From the NCBI RefSeq assembly GCF_012927105.1, contig NZ_JABBFV010000011.1, positions 1 to 64,000 on the forward strand: a stretch of 64,000 nt of DNA. Reading direction: 5' to 3'. The notes under the pieces were generated by a model. It saw only the letters and a list, made by a program, of their open reading frames with translations. It was not told the origin of the DNA and made no database searches. Origin of the DNA: Sphingobium psychrophilum (lineage in GTDB: Bacteria > Pseudomonadota > Alphaproteobacteria > Sphingomonadales > Sphingomonadaceae). Position numbers and translations under genes: made by a program. Shown here piece after piece: positions 43,616-52,956 of this stretch (position 1 is the first letter of the stretch; each line of letters starts with the position of its first letter).

Positions 43616-44835
43616 AGCGCGTTTTGACGACACTGCTCGGCGGGTCGGCGATGTTGCTCGCCATTCCGGTAACCGCGCAAGCCCAGTCGATGCAGGGCAT
43701 GGATCATTCCAGCATGCCCGGTATGGCGATGCCCGCGAAAAAACCGGCTTCCCCCAAGCCTGCCAAAAAGCCTGCGGCAAAGAAGCCGGCTCCTAAAAGG
43801 GCCGCGCCGGTCAGAGTGGCCCCGGCAAAGCCCGCGGCTCGCCAGGATATGGAAGGCATGGATCATTCGACCATGCCTGGAATGGCGATGCCTCAGCCGG
43901 GACCAGCAGCCGCGGCAACGGCGCCGACTATGGACCATGGCGCGATGCCGGGCATGGATATGGGCAACAGCGGTTCTACACCGATGGCTGGCAGCATGCC
44001 CGGCATGAATATGTCCGGGGATCATGGTGGCCACGATATGGCTGCCATGCCGGGCATGGAAATGACCGGAACCGCACTCCCGGCCGGAAATGCCCCTGCG
44101 CCAAAGCCTCCCATGGACCACTACGCCGATCGGCAGTTCCCGCCCGCTGCGATGACACAGTCGCGAATGGCTATGATGCACGAGCAGGGGGGGCAAGCCT
44201 TCTATCAAATCATGTTCAATATCGCGGAGTATCAGGTTCGCAATGGGCGTGACGGCTACCGCTGGGATGGAGAGGCTTGGTATGGCGGGGACGTCAATCG
44301 GTTGACGCTGAAGAGCGAGGGCGAGGGTGTCCTTGGCGGTCCTGGCGGATCGTTCATGGAGACCGCCGAGGTCCAGGCGCTCTACAGCCGGGCGATCGAT
44401 CCGTATTGGAACCTCCAAGCTGGCGTTCGATACGATTTCAAGCCCAATCCGTCCCGAACATACGCTACTGTCGGGGTGGAGGGCCTCGCACCCTATTGGT
44501 TTGAAACCGAAGCGGCTCTATTCCTTTCCAACAAGGGTGAAGTTCTCGGTCGTGTTGAGGGTTATTATGACCAGCGCATCACGCAGCGAATCATTCTGCA
44601 GCCCCGAATTGAACTGAATCTCTCCGCGCAGGACGTGCCTGAGACACGGATTGGGTCTGGAATCTCCAACGCCGAGTTCGGATTGCGCCTGCGCTATGAG
44701 ATCCGACGGCAGTTTGCGCCTTACATTGGCGTATCCTACGATCGAAAACTGGGCAAAACTGCCGACTATGCAAGGGCTGATGGTGAACGCATTAAGGCGA
44801 CCAGCTTCGTCATTGGTGTGAGGACCTGGTTTTGA
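43612..44835 (+). CDS. copB: Outer-membrane copper-resistance protein CopB
   Basis: A 407-residue exported protein. The signal peptide (VLTTLLGGSAMLLAIPVTAQA) is followed by a ~150-residue methionine/histidine-rich region with repeated GMDHS and PGMAM units and a lysine/proline stretch (KKPASPKPAKKPAAKKPAPK). The rest is a predicted beta-barrel, starting near YADRQFPPAAMTQSRMAMM and ending in aromatic GVRTWF, the outer-membrane sorting signal. It works with CopA to sequester periplasmic copper. Confidence 0.93.
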   Translation: MKRVLTTLLGGSAMLLAIPVTAQAQSMQGMDHSSMPGMAMPAKKPASPKPAKKPAAKKPAPKRAAPVRVAPAKPAARQDMEGMDHSTMPGMAMPQPGPAAAATAPTMDHGAMPGMDMGNSGSTPMAGSMPGMNMSGDHGGHDMAAMPGMEMTGTALPAGNAPAPKPPMDHYADRQFPPAAMTQSRMAMMHEQGGQAFYQIMFNIAEYQVRNGRDGYRWDGEAWYGGDVNRLTLKSEGEGVLGGPGGSFMETAEVQALYSRAIDPYWNLQAGVRYDFKPNPSRTYATVGVEGLAPYWFETEAALFLSNKGEVLGRVEGYYDQRITQRIILQPRIELNLSAQDVPETRIGSGISNAEFGLRLRYEIRRQFAPYIGVSYDRKLGKTADYARADGERIKATSFVIGVRTWF

Positions 44836-44869
44836 GCGTTGTCAGTGGAGTCAACGAAGGGGACGTAAC

Positions 44870-45140
44870 ATGATGAAAACGTGGATGCGAGCCTCGCGGT
44901 GCAGACGATAGTCGGCAGCACGGCCATGTATCTTGTCATGTTCTTCGTGGACGACAGGCTCGGCAGCTCTACAACAATCTGAACATGTTCTGCATGTCCC
45001 AGAGATGGTTGCGCTGAGAAAGGTCGCCAGGCGCCGTATGTTGGCCCAGAGGGATAAAGCTGCGCTGTGCAATGAGTTTATTCGGTCCCAGAGACAGGAA
45101 ATTGACCAGGTGAAGGCGCTTCTTGCCCGCAATATAGTGT
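44870..45140 (+). pseudogene. Degenerate small membrane-protein gene (DUF305-like?)
   Basis: Pieces of a plausible membrane protein appear in different frames: TIVGSTAMYLVMFFVDDRLG, then LYNNLNMFCMSQRWLR, then ALCNEFIRSQRQEIDQVKAL. The last resembles the end of DUF305-type or related proteins (SQxxEIxxMKALL). Two frame changes are needed to join them and an in-frame stop intervenes. I read it as a decayed gene of the copper cluster; identity is tentative. Confidence 0.4.
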
Positions 45141-45201
45141 CGCAAGAGTGGTGCTATCGGCTCGACCGGCAACGCGCCTGCATGAAATCGAAGGAGCTAC
45201 C

Positions 45202-45645
45202 ATGATCAGCATCCGTACCCTCGCCGCCGCTTTGGCACTTGCCGTTCCGGTCGCAGCGATGGCGGCGAACCCGATTGTGGTTCACCGCGATCCTGGCTGC
45301 GGTTGCTGTGAGAAATGGGCGGCGCAGGTACGCGCGCAGTTCGGCCGGCAGGTGCAGATCATCGACGATGCCGGCCGCGCCGGCTTGAGCAGGCGTGCCG
45401 GCGTGCCCTCAGACCTGGCTTCTTGTCATACCGCCACCATCGACGGGATGACCTTTGAGGGCCATGTTCCGATCTCCGACATGAAGCGCGTGCTGGCCCA
45501 GCATCCCAAAGGCGTCACCGGGCTCGCCGTTGCGGGGATGCCGATGGGATCGCCGGGCATGGAGATGGCAGGCATGAAGGGCCAGCCTTACGATGTCATC
45601 GCCTTTGGCCCCGAAGGGCGTCGCGTCTTTGCGCACCACAGTTGA
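45202..45645 (+). CDS. DUF411 periplasmic metal-binding protein
   Basis: A 147-residue exported DUF411 protein. The signal peptide (IRTLAAALALAVPVAAMAAN) is followed by VVHRDPGCGCCEKWAAQVRA, the CGCC signature, then SCHTATIDGMTFEGHVPISD and a methionine-rich AGMPMGSPGMEMAGMKG segment near the end. DUF411 proteins are common in copper and silver resistance clusters and probably bind Cu(I). The start follows AAGGAGCTACC. Confidence 0.9.
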   Translation: MISIRTLAAALALAVPVAAMAANPIVVHRDPGCGCCEKWAAQVRAQFGRQVQIIDDAGRAGLSRRAGVPSDLASCHTATIDGMTFEGHVPISDMKRVLAQHPKGVTGLAVAGMPMGSPGMEMAGMKGQPYDVIAFGPEGRRVFAHHS

Positions 45646-45718
45646 TCGCAGGCATCGACGCTTCGCTGATTCCGAAGCCATCGCCGGGTGGGTGTTGGTC
45701 TCGTCTTGCCGCCCGGTG

Positions 45719-46378
45719 TCAGAACGGCTTGCGCCCGGTATAGAGCGAGATCGAGCCGGTCGGCGTCTGGACGACGCGAACTTCGGCGACATTTTCGAAG
45801 CCGGCGTCGGCGATGAGCTCCGGCAGGATGCCCTTTGCGTTGAGCCCGGTGCGCTCCCAGCCGTCGAGCGCCTGCACCTGACGAAACAGCGTTCGCATCA
45901 ACAAGGTACGCTGAAGTCCGTAATCGGCAATCGCCACGAGGCCACCTGGGCAAAGCGTTCGTGCCATGGCCCGAAGGATGGCCGATTTCACCGGCAGGTC
46001 GCATTGATGCAGCACGAGGCTCGACACGATCTTGTTGGCGATCGTGCCGACCAGGACGTCGACCTGGTCGCCGAAACCTCGAACCCACTCGCTTTCTACG
46101 CCGGCCGTTTGTGCCTTTTGCCGCGCCAGCGCGAGAGCGGCAGGATCCGGATCGACCCCGATCACGCGTGCCGTGGGGACAGCCTGTTTGATCGCGATCA
46201 GCTGCGAGCCCGTGCCGGCGCCCACATCGACGATGACATCGCCCGCCTCGGGTGCAATCGACTCGAGCAATGCGCTGCGCCACCGACGCTCGCGGGTCAT
46301 GACCGCAATCACCCGGTCATAGTCGCCCGTCAGGCCAGACAGCCCGAGTGCGGGGACGAAGGTTGGACTGTCATTCAC
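45719..46378 (-). CDS. SAM-dependent class I methyltransferase
   Basis: A 219-residue soluble methyltransferase. Motif I is VIVDVGAGTGSQLIAIKQA, followed by VIGVDPDPAALALARQKAQT and a C-terminal GGLVAIADYGLQRTLLMRTL. The substrate is not evident; it resembles UbiE/phospholipid-type methyltransferases in a general way. It is divergent from the AraC regulator and may be its target. Confidence 0.82.
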   Translation of the reverse strand: MNDSPTFVPALGLSGLTGDYDRVIAVMTRERRWRSALLESIAPEAGDVIVDVGAGTGSQLIAIKQAVPTARVIGVDPDPAALALARQKAQTAGVESEWVRGFGDQVDVLVGTIANKIVSSLVLHQCDLPVKSAILRAMARTLCPGGLVAIADYGLQRTLLMRTLFRQVQALDGWERTGLNAKGILPELIADAGFENVAEVRVVQTPTGSISLYTGRKPF

Positions 46379-46471
46379 CGTTATGCCTCCATGTGCTTCA
46401 TGGCGATCGCAGCACCCCGAGTCTTGAACCTTTCGCTTGCATCTTCAGTTTCGCGACGGGAGTAAGCTCCG

Positions 46472-47194
46472 ATGCCAAGCTATGGCGATTTGTGGACCGG
46501 CCATGTCCGCCTGGGCGACGGATGGGCGTGGTTCGAGGGTCGTTGCGGCGACACCCGACCCCATCGCCATCTCGCCGCGCAGATGATCGTCGGACTGTCC
46601 GAGCCGATCCATGTCGAGACGATCGCAGGTTCGTTGACTGGACCTGCCGTGCTGGTGCGCGCAGGCGCGCTTCACGCGGTTCGTCCCACCGCGACGCATG
46701 CGAGGGTGATCTATGCGCGATCCTTCAGCCCGCTGGGTATTGCCTGGTCCAGGCTTGGGGACGGTAAGGACGCGGCGTCGCCACCGGCAGCGCTATCCGA
46801 GCAGTTGCGCAGCTCCGATGACCTCGCTGGAACGCTTTACGAGCTTGCAGCGGCCTGCCCGACACCGCCGATCGACGCGCGCCTTTGCGAGGCATTGCGG
46901 CGCCTGAAGGACGCACGAGTGGACATAGCCGATCTAGGTGAAATCGCGCGCGCTGTCGGACTCTCTGAACCGCGGTTGCGTGCGCTTGCCGCGGAGCAGT
47001 TGGGCGCACCGCTCTCACACTGGCGGCTATGGTTCATGCTCGAGCAGGGCCTGCGATCACTTGGCGCGGGCGCGCCCCTTGTGGCAGCCGCAGCGGATGC
47101 GGGGTTCAGCGACCAGGCGCATCTCTCTCGTACGATGCGGCGGTTCATGGGCGTCACACCAAGGACCGTGGCATTGGCGATGGCCTCCCGCTGA
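46472..47194 (+). CDS. AraC-family transcriptional regulator
   Basis: A 240-residue protein. The N-terminal half is a cupin-like effector domain (WFEGRCGDTRPHRHLAAQMI). The C-terminal ~95 residues hold two helix-turn-helix units: DLGEIARAVGLSEPRLRALA and AAADAGFSDQAHLSRTMRRF, ending in GVTPRTV. It is divergent from the methyltransferase gene with ~90 bases between the starts, which is the likely control region. The effector is unknown. Confidence 0.88.
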   Translation: MPSYGDLWTGHVRLGDGWAWFEGRCGDTRPHRHLAAQMIVGLSEPIHVETIAGSLTGPAVLVRAGALHAVRPTATHARVIYARSFSPLGIAWSRLGDGKDAASPPAALSEQLRSSDDLAGTLYELAAACPTPPIDARLCEALRRLKDARVDIADLGEIARAVGLSEPRLRALAAEQLGAPLSHWRLWFMLEQGLRSLGAGAPLVAAAADAGFSDQAHLSRTMRRFMGVTPRTVALAMASR

Positions 47195-47292
47195 CGGCAG
47201 CATCGACCAGGGTCGAGCGACCGAGCCTTGGGTGGAATACGTATAGTGGCTGTCTTCGATCCGGCCCAAATTTGGGGGGAAAGGAAGCCGTC

Positions 47293-47559
47293 ATGACCGA
47301 TGCAAGCAAGCTCAGTGTGATACGATGTGCCGCGAGCAGCGCTGCCGCTCTTTCCACTGTCTTCGTGCTTTGCTGGCTCGCGGCGACTTTGTTCGGTCCG
47401 ATCGGGTCACACATGTTCGTGACGATGTTCACGACAGCTCCGCCGGGATCGTTCGTCGCGCTTGGGGCGGGGTTGTGCTGGTCGATCGTCTTCGGCGCAG
47501 CCGTGGGAGGTCTCTTCGCCGCATTCCACAATTGGATCGGTCATTGGCAGCGTCCCTAG
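47293..47559 (+). CDS. Small two-helix membrane protein
   Basis: An 88-residue protein with two membrane helices (AALSTVFVLCWLAATLFGPI and FVALGAGLCWSIVFGAAVGG). The start at 47293 follows AAGGAAGCCGTC; the frame extends upstream into the AraC gene but that part is not credible. I do not recognise a named family. It is followed by two other membrane-protein genes on the same strand. Confidence 0.6.
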   Translation: MTDASKLSVIRCAASSAAALSTVFVLCWLAATLFGPIGSHMFVTMFTTAPPGSFVALGAGLCWSIVFGAAVGGLFAAFHNWIGHWQRP

Positions 47560-47624
47560 GACGGCGCAGCGCAAGTGAGCAATCAGCAATTTTTAACGAG
47601 TTCTATATTCAAGGAAACGTGATC

Positions 47625-47888
47625 ATGGAACGGCAACGACCGGCACATACTGGGAAAAAGAATTTCCTGACGTCGCGCGCGGGCATCGTGATGATAGGCT
47701 TTCTTGCGCTCGGTTTCGTGCTGCTGTTCACGGAGCATCGCGCGCATGTACTTGGCGCGCTGCCCTTTCTGCTGCTGCTGTCGTGTCCCCTGATGCACCT
47801 CTTCATGCATCACGGACATGGGCATGGTCACGATGGAACACCGCAGCCGGGGGCCGGTCGTTCGCCCCGGGAGGGTCAGGGCCAGTGA
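47625..47888 (+). CDS. DUF2933 small membrane protein
   Basis: An 87-residue protein of the DUF2933 type: FLTSRAGIVMIGFLALGFVL, LFTEHRAHVLGALPFLLLLS and CPLMHLFMHHGHGHGHDG. The histidine-rich tail could bind metal. DUF2933 genes are usually next to an isoprenylcysteine methyltransferase-like gene and copper genes, as here. It overlaps that gene by four bases. Confidence 0.85.
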   Translation: MERQRPAHTGKKNFLTSRAGIVMIGFLALGFVLLFTEHRAHVLGALPFLLLLSCPLMHLFMHHGHGHGHDGTPQPGAGRSPREGQGQ

Positions 47889-48559
47889 CGGGCCATGCGC
47901 AAGCCTATGGTCTGTGGGGCCTCGTCGTCGTCAATGCAGCGGTCTTCATCCTGTTCGCCTACAGTTTCTTCAAGCCGCGAACCACTCGGGACTGGCGATC
48001 GTTCAGCGCGTTCAGCGCCTTCCTGGTTGCGCTGTTCGTGGAAATGTACGGCTTCCCATTGACTCTCTATGTCCTGTCCGGGTGGCTGCAGAGCCATTAT
48101 CCCAATATCGACTGGTTCTCGCATGATGCCGGGCATCTGCTCGAGATGCTCTTCGGCTGGCGGGCGAACCCGCATGCCGGGCCATTCCATATCATGAGCT
48201 TTATCCTGATCGGCGGCGGGTTCATCTTGATCTCGACGGGTTGGAAGGCGCTGTACGACGCGCAGAAGGTCCACGAGCTCGCGACCCAGGGGATCTATTC
48301 CTATGTGCGGCACCCGCAATATATCGGGTTCATTCTGGTGATGTTCGGGTTCCTGCTGCAGTGGCCGACGATCCTGACGCTTGCGATGTTTCCGGTCCTC
48401 GTCGTCATGTATTTGCGGTTGGCGCGGACCGAGGAGCGTGAGGCTCTCGCCGAATTTGATGATGCCTATCGGCGCTACGCAAAGACCGTTCCACCGTTCG
48501 TGCCCCACCTCGCGCGCCTGCTCGGGGCGAAGCGTGACGCAGGAGCGGATCAGCGATGA
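47885..48559 (+). CDS. Isoprenylcysteine methyltransferase-like membrane protein
   Basis: A 224-residue membrane protein with about five helices. The C-terminal part holds the ICMT/PEMT-type signature: GIYSYVRHPQYIGFILVMFG and ARTEEREALAEFDDAYRRYA. In eukaryotes this fold methylates prenylated proteins; bacterial substrates are unknown. It uses a GTG start overlapping the DUF2933 gene (GTGA). Upstream in-frame codons at 47783 overlap that gene and are unlikely. Confidence 0.83.
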   Translation: MTGHAQAYGLWGLVVVNAAVFILFAYSFFKPRTTRDWRSFSAFSAFLVALFVEMYGFPLTLYVLSGWLQSHYPNIDWFSHDAGHLLEMLFGWRANPHAGPFHIMSFILIGGGFILISTGWKALYDAQKVHELATQGIYSYVRHPQYIGFILVMFGFLLQWPTILTLAMFPVLVVMYLRLARTEEREALAEFDDAYRRYAKTVPPFVPHLARLLGAKRDAGADQR

Positions 48560-48681
48560 ATTCCCTGCCAGCCGGACCGGCGCAAATCCCAGGGGAACCG
48601 CTCAGCCGTCCGCCCGGCATCGGGGCGTGGCGTATAGGCCGGCGCGGCTGCACGTACGTGCCGGTCGCCTCGCCGAAATGA
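48556..48681 (+). CDS. Possible 41-residue peptide coupled to the ICMT-like gene
   Basis: A short frame whose ATG overlaps the ICMT-like stop in an ATGA arrangement, with AGGAGCGG upstream. It encodes a proline-, glycine- and arginine-rich peptide (MNSLPAGPAQIPGEPLSRPP) with one cysteine. The composition is not typical of a folded domain, so it may be fortuitous. Confidence 0.25.
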   Translation: MNSLPAGPAQIPGEPLSRPPGIGAWRIGRRGCTYVPVASPK

Positions 48682-48721
48682 CTGAAGCTTGAAACCGCGA
48701 CACCGAGAAGGAGCACTGGCC

Positions 48722-49471
48722 ATGGCAGATCCGCTGAAACCGACCACATCGCCGCTTACCGCTGGCAGGAATCCGGCAATCCCCGCGGTCGCCTTTGATG
48801 TGGGACTGCGAACATATATGCTCGCAGTCTACAACTACATGGCCAGCGGTCTGTTGTTGACCGGGATCGTCGCGATGTTGGTTGCGAACAGCGCCGCCAT
48901 ACGCGCCGTGTTTTTCGCCGCGAGCGGCACTCCGACGCTGCTCGGATGGATAGCGGTCTTCGCACCGCTCGCCCTGGTCTTTACGCTAAGCTTCGGGATC
49001 AATCGGCTGTCCGAGAGCACCGTCAAGGCACTGTTCTGGACCTATGCGATCCTGATGGGCGTATCGCTGTCGACCATCCTCCTCGCCTATACCGGCGTGA
49101 GTGTCGCGCGCACATTCTTCGTTACGGCCGCAGCCTTCGGAGGTTTGAGCCTGTGGGGCTATACAACCAAGAGGAACCTGTCGGCGTTCGGGACCTTCCT
49201 GATCATGGGCGTCGTCGGCCTGCTCATCGCCATGGTCGTCAACATGTTCCTGCGGTCGTCCACTTTGGATCTCATCGTCAGCGCGATCGGCGTGCTTCTG
49301 TTTGCGGGCCTGACTGCCTTCGACACGCAAAAGATCAAGAGCGTCTACTTCGATGTGGCCGGTACCGAGTTTCGCGGTAAGGCGGTCGTGATGGGAGCGC
49401 TGACGCTCTATCTCGACTTCCTCAACCTGTTCCTGTTCCTGCTGCGCTTCATGGGTGATCGGCGGCAATAG
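48722..49471 (+). CDS. Bax inhibitor-1/YccA family membrane protein
   Basis: A 249-residue protein with seven membrane helices. Family marks are GLRTYMLAVYNYMASGLLLT, ALFWTYAILMGVSLSTILLA, SLWGYTTKRNLSAFGTFLIM and the C-terminal DTQKIKSVYF ... LYLDFLNLFLFLLRFMGDR. BI-1 proteins form pH-sensitive calcium leak channels and modulate membrane stress; the YccA branch interacts with FtsH. The start at 48722 follows AAGGAGCACTGGCC. Confidence 0.92.
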   Translation: MADPLKPTTSPLTAGRNPAIPAVAFDVGLRTYMLAVYNYMASGLLLTGIVAMLVANSAAIRAVFFAASGTPTLLGWIAVFAPLALVFTLSFGINRLSESTVKALFWTYAILMGVSLSTILLAYTGVSVARTFFVTAAAFGGLSLWGYTTKRNLSAFGTFLIMGVVGLLIAMVVNMFLRSSTLDLIVSAIGVLLFAGLTAFDTQKIKSVYFDVAGTEFRGKAVVMGALTLYLDFLNLFLFLLRFMGDRRQ

Positions 49472-49573
49472 GTCAGCCGGGATGACCGGCCGACACGCGC
49501 AGGCCTTGGCGGCGGGCGCATCTATGGCTGCCGACACGTCGGCGGCGGCTTGCCTCGATTTCGGAGACCTGCC

Positions 49574-51982
49574 TTGAAGACGTCCACCTTCGATCTGCGT
49601 GGATCATTCGAATCGCTCGACCATCTCGGCGTCGAAAAGCAGTTGCTGCGGGTTCCCGGCGTGACGCAGGTCTCCGCGAACGCCGCCTCCGACAGCGTCA
49701 CCGTCAGCTTTGATGAAGCGCGCACCAGCGAAACCGCGATAGAGGAGCAGATCGCGGCATGCGGTTTCCATTGCGGCGGCCGGCTCGTCCCGCGGCACGT
49801 GTGCGTGATCGGAAGCACAACCCAGTCCTCTGTCTTGCCCGACGCGACGCATCCTCCCGATCATCGTTCCGATGGTGTCGCCGCAAGATCGGTTGCTCCC
49901 GATCGCAAGCCGGTGACGGCCGAACACGACGCCATGGCGCACGAGATGGGCCATGGCGACGGCAAGGACATGGCGGCTATGGCGCGCGACATGCGCAACA
50001 GGTTTATCGTCAGCCTCGTTTTTGGCCTGCCGATCTTTGCGCTGTCGCCAATGGGTCTGGACCATCCCCTTCTGAAACCGATGTTCGGACTCAGTCTCGA
50101 CCTGACCCTGTTCCTGCTTGCCAGCGCCGCGATCCTCTATCCGGTCTGGCCCTTCGTGGTCGCCGCGATCCGCGCGCTTCGGAACGGTGTGCTGAATATG
50201 GCGGTGCTCGTCCTGTTGAGCGTCGGCACCGGTTATCTGTTCAGCGTGGCGTCGACATTCCTGTTCAAGGGCCAGCAATTTTACGAGGCTTCCGCGGTCC
50301 TGCTCATCTTCATTCTGCTCGGCCATTGGCTGGAGATGCGCGCTCGCGCCGGCGCGTCCCAGGCAATCCGCGCGCTCATGGATCTGGCGCCGCCCATGGC
50401 GACCGTGCAGCGCGACGGAAAGGACGTCGAAGTGCCGACCGCCGAGGTGCTGGCCGGCGATGTTGTGCTGATCCGGCCGGGCAACAAGATTCCCGTCGAC
50501 GGCGAAATCCTCGAAGGCAAATCTGAGGTCGATGAGTCGATGCTCACGGGCGAATCGATGCCGGTGTCGAAGGCGGCCGGCGACACCGTGATCGGCGCGA
50601 CGATCAACCGCAGCGGTAGCTTCCGCTATCGCGCGACCAAGGTTGGCGCCGACACCGCGCTCGCCCAGATCGTCAAGCTCGTCCAGGAAGCGCAGAACTC
50701 GAAGGCGCCGGCACAGCTGCTCGCCGACCGGGCATCGCAGTGGCTGGTGCTCGCGGCAATTCTGATCGGTCTCGCGACGTTCGCCATCTGGTACTGGATT
50801 CTGGGTGGGACATTGCTGTTTGCGCTGACCATGACGATAACCGTTTTCGTGATCGCCTGCCCGGACGCCCTTGGCCTTGCCACGCCAATGGCGATAATGG
50901 TCGGTACCGGCCTTGGCGCGATGAACGGCATCCTGTTCAAGAATGCCAGCGCGCTCGAGGATGCGACCAAGCTTGACGTCATCGTGTTCGACAAGACGGG
51001 GACCCTCACCATGGGCCGGCCCAATGTTGTCGAAGTAGTGACAGCGGAAGGCATCACCCGGGACGAGGTGCTTCGCATCGCCGGTGCGATCGAGCGCAAC
51101 TCCGACCACCCGCTTGCGCTGGCGGTCCTCGAAGGTGCATCCGGTATCACCCTTCCCGAGACGCGCGATTTTGCCAATATAGAGGGGAAGGGCGCCAGCG
51201 CCCAGGTCGAGGGCGCAACCGTGGTGCTTGGCAACCGGCGTCTCATGGATGAAGGAAAAGTAGCGCTGGGAGCCCTCGAGGAACCTGGCGAGCGCCTGAA
51301 AGGGGCGGGGCGCACCGTTGTCCATGTTGCGCGCGGCGGCGAGATTCTCGGGTTGATCGCCATAGCGGATGCGGCGCGGCCAACCGCGAAGGCGACCGTC
51401 GCGGCGCTTCGGGAGCGCGGCGTCAAGGTCGCGATGATTACCGGCGACAACGCCGGCACGGCCAAGCGAATCGCCGATGAGCTTGGCATCGACATCGTCC
51501 TTGCCGATGTGCTTCCCGGTCAAAAGGCGGAGAAGGTCAAGGAGCTGCAGGCCCAGGGCCAGCGTGTCGGCATGGTCGGTGACGGGGTCAACGATGCCCC
51601 CGCGCTTACCCAGGCCGACGTAGGATTTGCGATCGGGGCGGGCACCGACGTCGCGATGGAAAGCGCCGATGTCGTCCTGATGAAGAGCGACCCCTATGAT
51701 ATTGTCGGTGCCATAGCGCTCTCACGCGCCACGCTTCGCAAGATGCACCAGAATCTGTGGTGGGCAGTCGGCTACAATGTGATCGCCTTTCCACTCGCGG
51801 CGGGTGTGCTCTATCCGGTGCTGCTGAGCCCCGAGGTCGCTGCGCTGGCTATGTCGGGCAGCTCCGCACTCGTCGCGGTCAACGCGCTGCTGCTGAAGCG
51901 GACCCGGCTGGCGGGTATCAGTCGGGGCGGCATGAGTCGGGCCTCAGCGGTGGAGCACAATGCCGTTGGTGCCGCTGTTTGA
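49574..51982 (+). CDS. P1B-type ATPase with an atypical CPD transport motif
   Basis: An 802-residue heavy-metal P-type ATPase. The N-terminal domain looks like an HMA fold ([20 protein letters not shown]) but lacks the CxxC pair. A histidine/methionine-rich linker ([20 protein letters not shown]) precedes the membrane part. The transport motif reads [13 protein letters not shown]429-P430-D431 in place of CPC, SPC or CPH. The phosphorylated D473 ([13 protein letters not shown]), [10 protein letters not shown] and [11 protein letters not shown] are intact. The metal cannot be predicted from known motif classes. The start is a TTG at 49574 after GGAGA; 49550 is possible. Confidence 0.9.
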   Translation: MKTSTFDLRGSFESLDHLGVEKQLLRVPGVTQVSANAASDSVTVSFDEARTSETAIEEQIAACGFHCGGRLVPRHVCVIGSTTQSSVLPDATHPPDHRSDGVAARSVAPDRKPVTAEHDAMAHEMGHGDGKDMAAMARDMRNRFIVSLVFGLPIFALSPMGLDHPLLKPMFGLSLDLTLFLLASAAILYPVWPFVVAAIRALRNGVLNMAVLVLLSVGTGYLFSVASTFLFKGQQFYEASAVLLIFILLGHWLEMRARAGASQAIRALMDLAPPMATVQRDGKDVEVPTAEVLAGDVVLIRPGNKIPVDGEILEGKSEVDESMLTGESMPVSKAAGDTVIGATINRSGSFRYRATKVGADTALAQIVKLVQEAQNSKAPAQLLADRASQWLVLAAILIGLATFAIWYWILGGTLLFALTMTITVFVIACPDALGLATPMAIMVGTGLGAMNGILFKNASALEDATKLDVIVFDKTGTLTMGRPNVVEVVTAEGITRDEVLRIAGAIERNSDHPLALAVLEGASGITLPETRDFANIEGKGASAQVEGATVVLGNRRLMDEGKVALGALEEPGERLKGAGRTVVHVARGGEILGLIAIADAARPTAKATVAALRERGVKVAMITGDNAGTAKRIADELGIDIVLADVLPGQKAEKVKELQAQGQRVGMVGDGVNDAPALTQADVGFAIGAGTDVAMESADVVLMKSDPYDIVGAIALSRATLRKMHQNLWWAVGYNVIAFPLAAGVLYPVLLSPEVAALAMSGSSALVAVNALLLKRTRLAGISRGGMSRASAVEHNAVGAAV

Positions 51983-52060
51983 GACCGGCCCACGAGTGCG
52001 ACCCCGGCCCTCGCGGCCCGCTATCTTGGTGTGCATGATTGCCGACAGGAGAAAGAACCG

Positions 52061-52828
52061 GTGGTGAAGGCGAAGAACGAACCCCGTTACGCCGAGCAGT
52101 TGCGCGCGCTCCAGATCGGGCTCACCGCCCTGCAGCGGGGAATCATCGAGGATGGCCGCAAGGTGCTGGTCATCGTCGAAGGGCGCGACGCAGCCGGCAA
52201 AGACGGCACGATAAAGCGTGTCGTCGAGCATCTGAGCCCGCGCGAAACCCGGGTGGTGGCACTCGGCCCCCCATCGGATCACGATCGCGGGTCGTGGTAT
52301 TTCCAGCGCTGGGTCCCTCATCTGCCGGCTACCGGCGAGATCGTCCTGTTCAATCGTAGCTGGTACAATCGCGCCGGCGTGGAGCGCGTGATGGGCTTTT
52401 GCACCGACAAGGAATATGAGGAGTTTCTGACGACCGTCCCAATGTTCGAGCAGTTGCTCGAACATTGCGGGGTCACGCTGGTAAAATATTATCTCGATAT
52501 CTCGAGGGCGGAACAGAAGAAACGCCTGACCGCCCGACGCGAGGATCCGCTCAAACAGTGGAAGATCAGCCCGATCGACGACCAGGCGAACAAGCGCTGG
52601 AAGGCCTACAGCAAGGCGCGCGATGCAATGCTCGCCCGCACGCACAGCATCGCGGCACCCTGGACGGTGGTTCGCGGGGACGACAAGCACCAGGCACGCC
52701 TCGCGCTGATCAGGGATCTGCTGACCCGGCTGGGAGAAACGGATTCTGATCGCTATGGCCACCCTGATCCCAACACCGCCTTCCTTTATGACGATGCCGC
52801 CCGAGAACAGGGGCTGATCGCGCCGTGA
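52061..52828 (+). CDS. ppk2: Polyphosphate kinase 2 (PPK2)
   Basis: A 255-residue class I-like PPK2. The Walker A is VIVEGRDAAGKDGTIKRVVE, followed by the lid and Walker B regions with RGSWYFQRWVPHLPATGEIV, LFNRSWYNRAGVERVMGF and ISRAEQKKRLTARREDPLKQWK. PPK2 enzymes phosphorylate nucleoside diphosphates or monophosphates from polyphosphate, restoring NTP when respiration is limited. The start is a GTG at 52061 following AGGAG. It precedes the ATP-grasp-like gene and the N-ATPase operon, consistent with an energy role. Confidence 0.93.
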   Translation: MVKAKNEPRYAEQLRALQIGLTALQRGIIEDGRKVLVIVEGRDAAGKDGTIKRVVEHLSPRETRVVALGPPSDHDRGSWYFQRWVPHLPATGEIVLFNRSWYNRAGVERVMGFCTDKEYEEFLTTVPMFEQLLEHCGVTLVKYYLDISRAEQKKRLTARREDPLKQWKISPIDDQANKRWKAYSKARDAMLARTHSIAAPWTVVRGDDKHQARLALIRDLLTRLGETDSDRYGHPDPNTAFLYDDAAREQGLIAP

Positions 52829-52956
52829 GCGAGCCTCTTGCGTCATCACGCGGCGGGCGAAGTCGTTGCCGCTCACGTGAAATGAAATTTGCATGAGCCA
52901 AAGAAGGATCAGGCTATGTTCTGGGTCCAGTTTCTATTCCAGGGAAGCTCGATAGC

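Noticed and set aside
42760..44090. Repeated GGCATGGA units in copA and copB as a DNA repeat array
   Set aside because: They encode Met/His-rich copper-binding motifs (GMDHS, PGM) within intact genes; irregular spacing excludes a CRISPR.
49604..51523. 639-codon open frame on the minus strand
   Set aside because: Antisense to the CPD-type ATPase, which has every P-type ATPase motif; the long frame results from GC-rich third positions.
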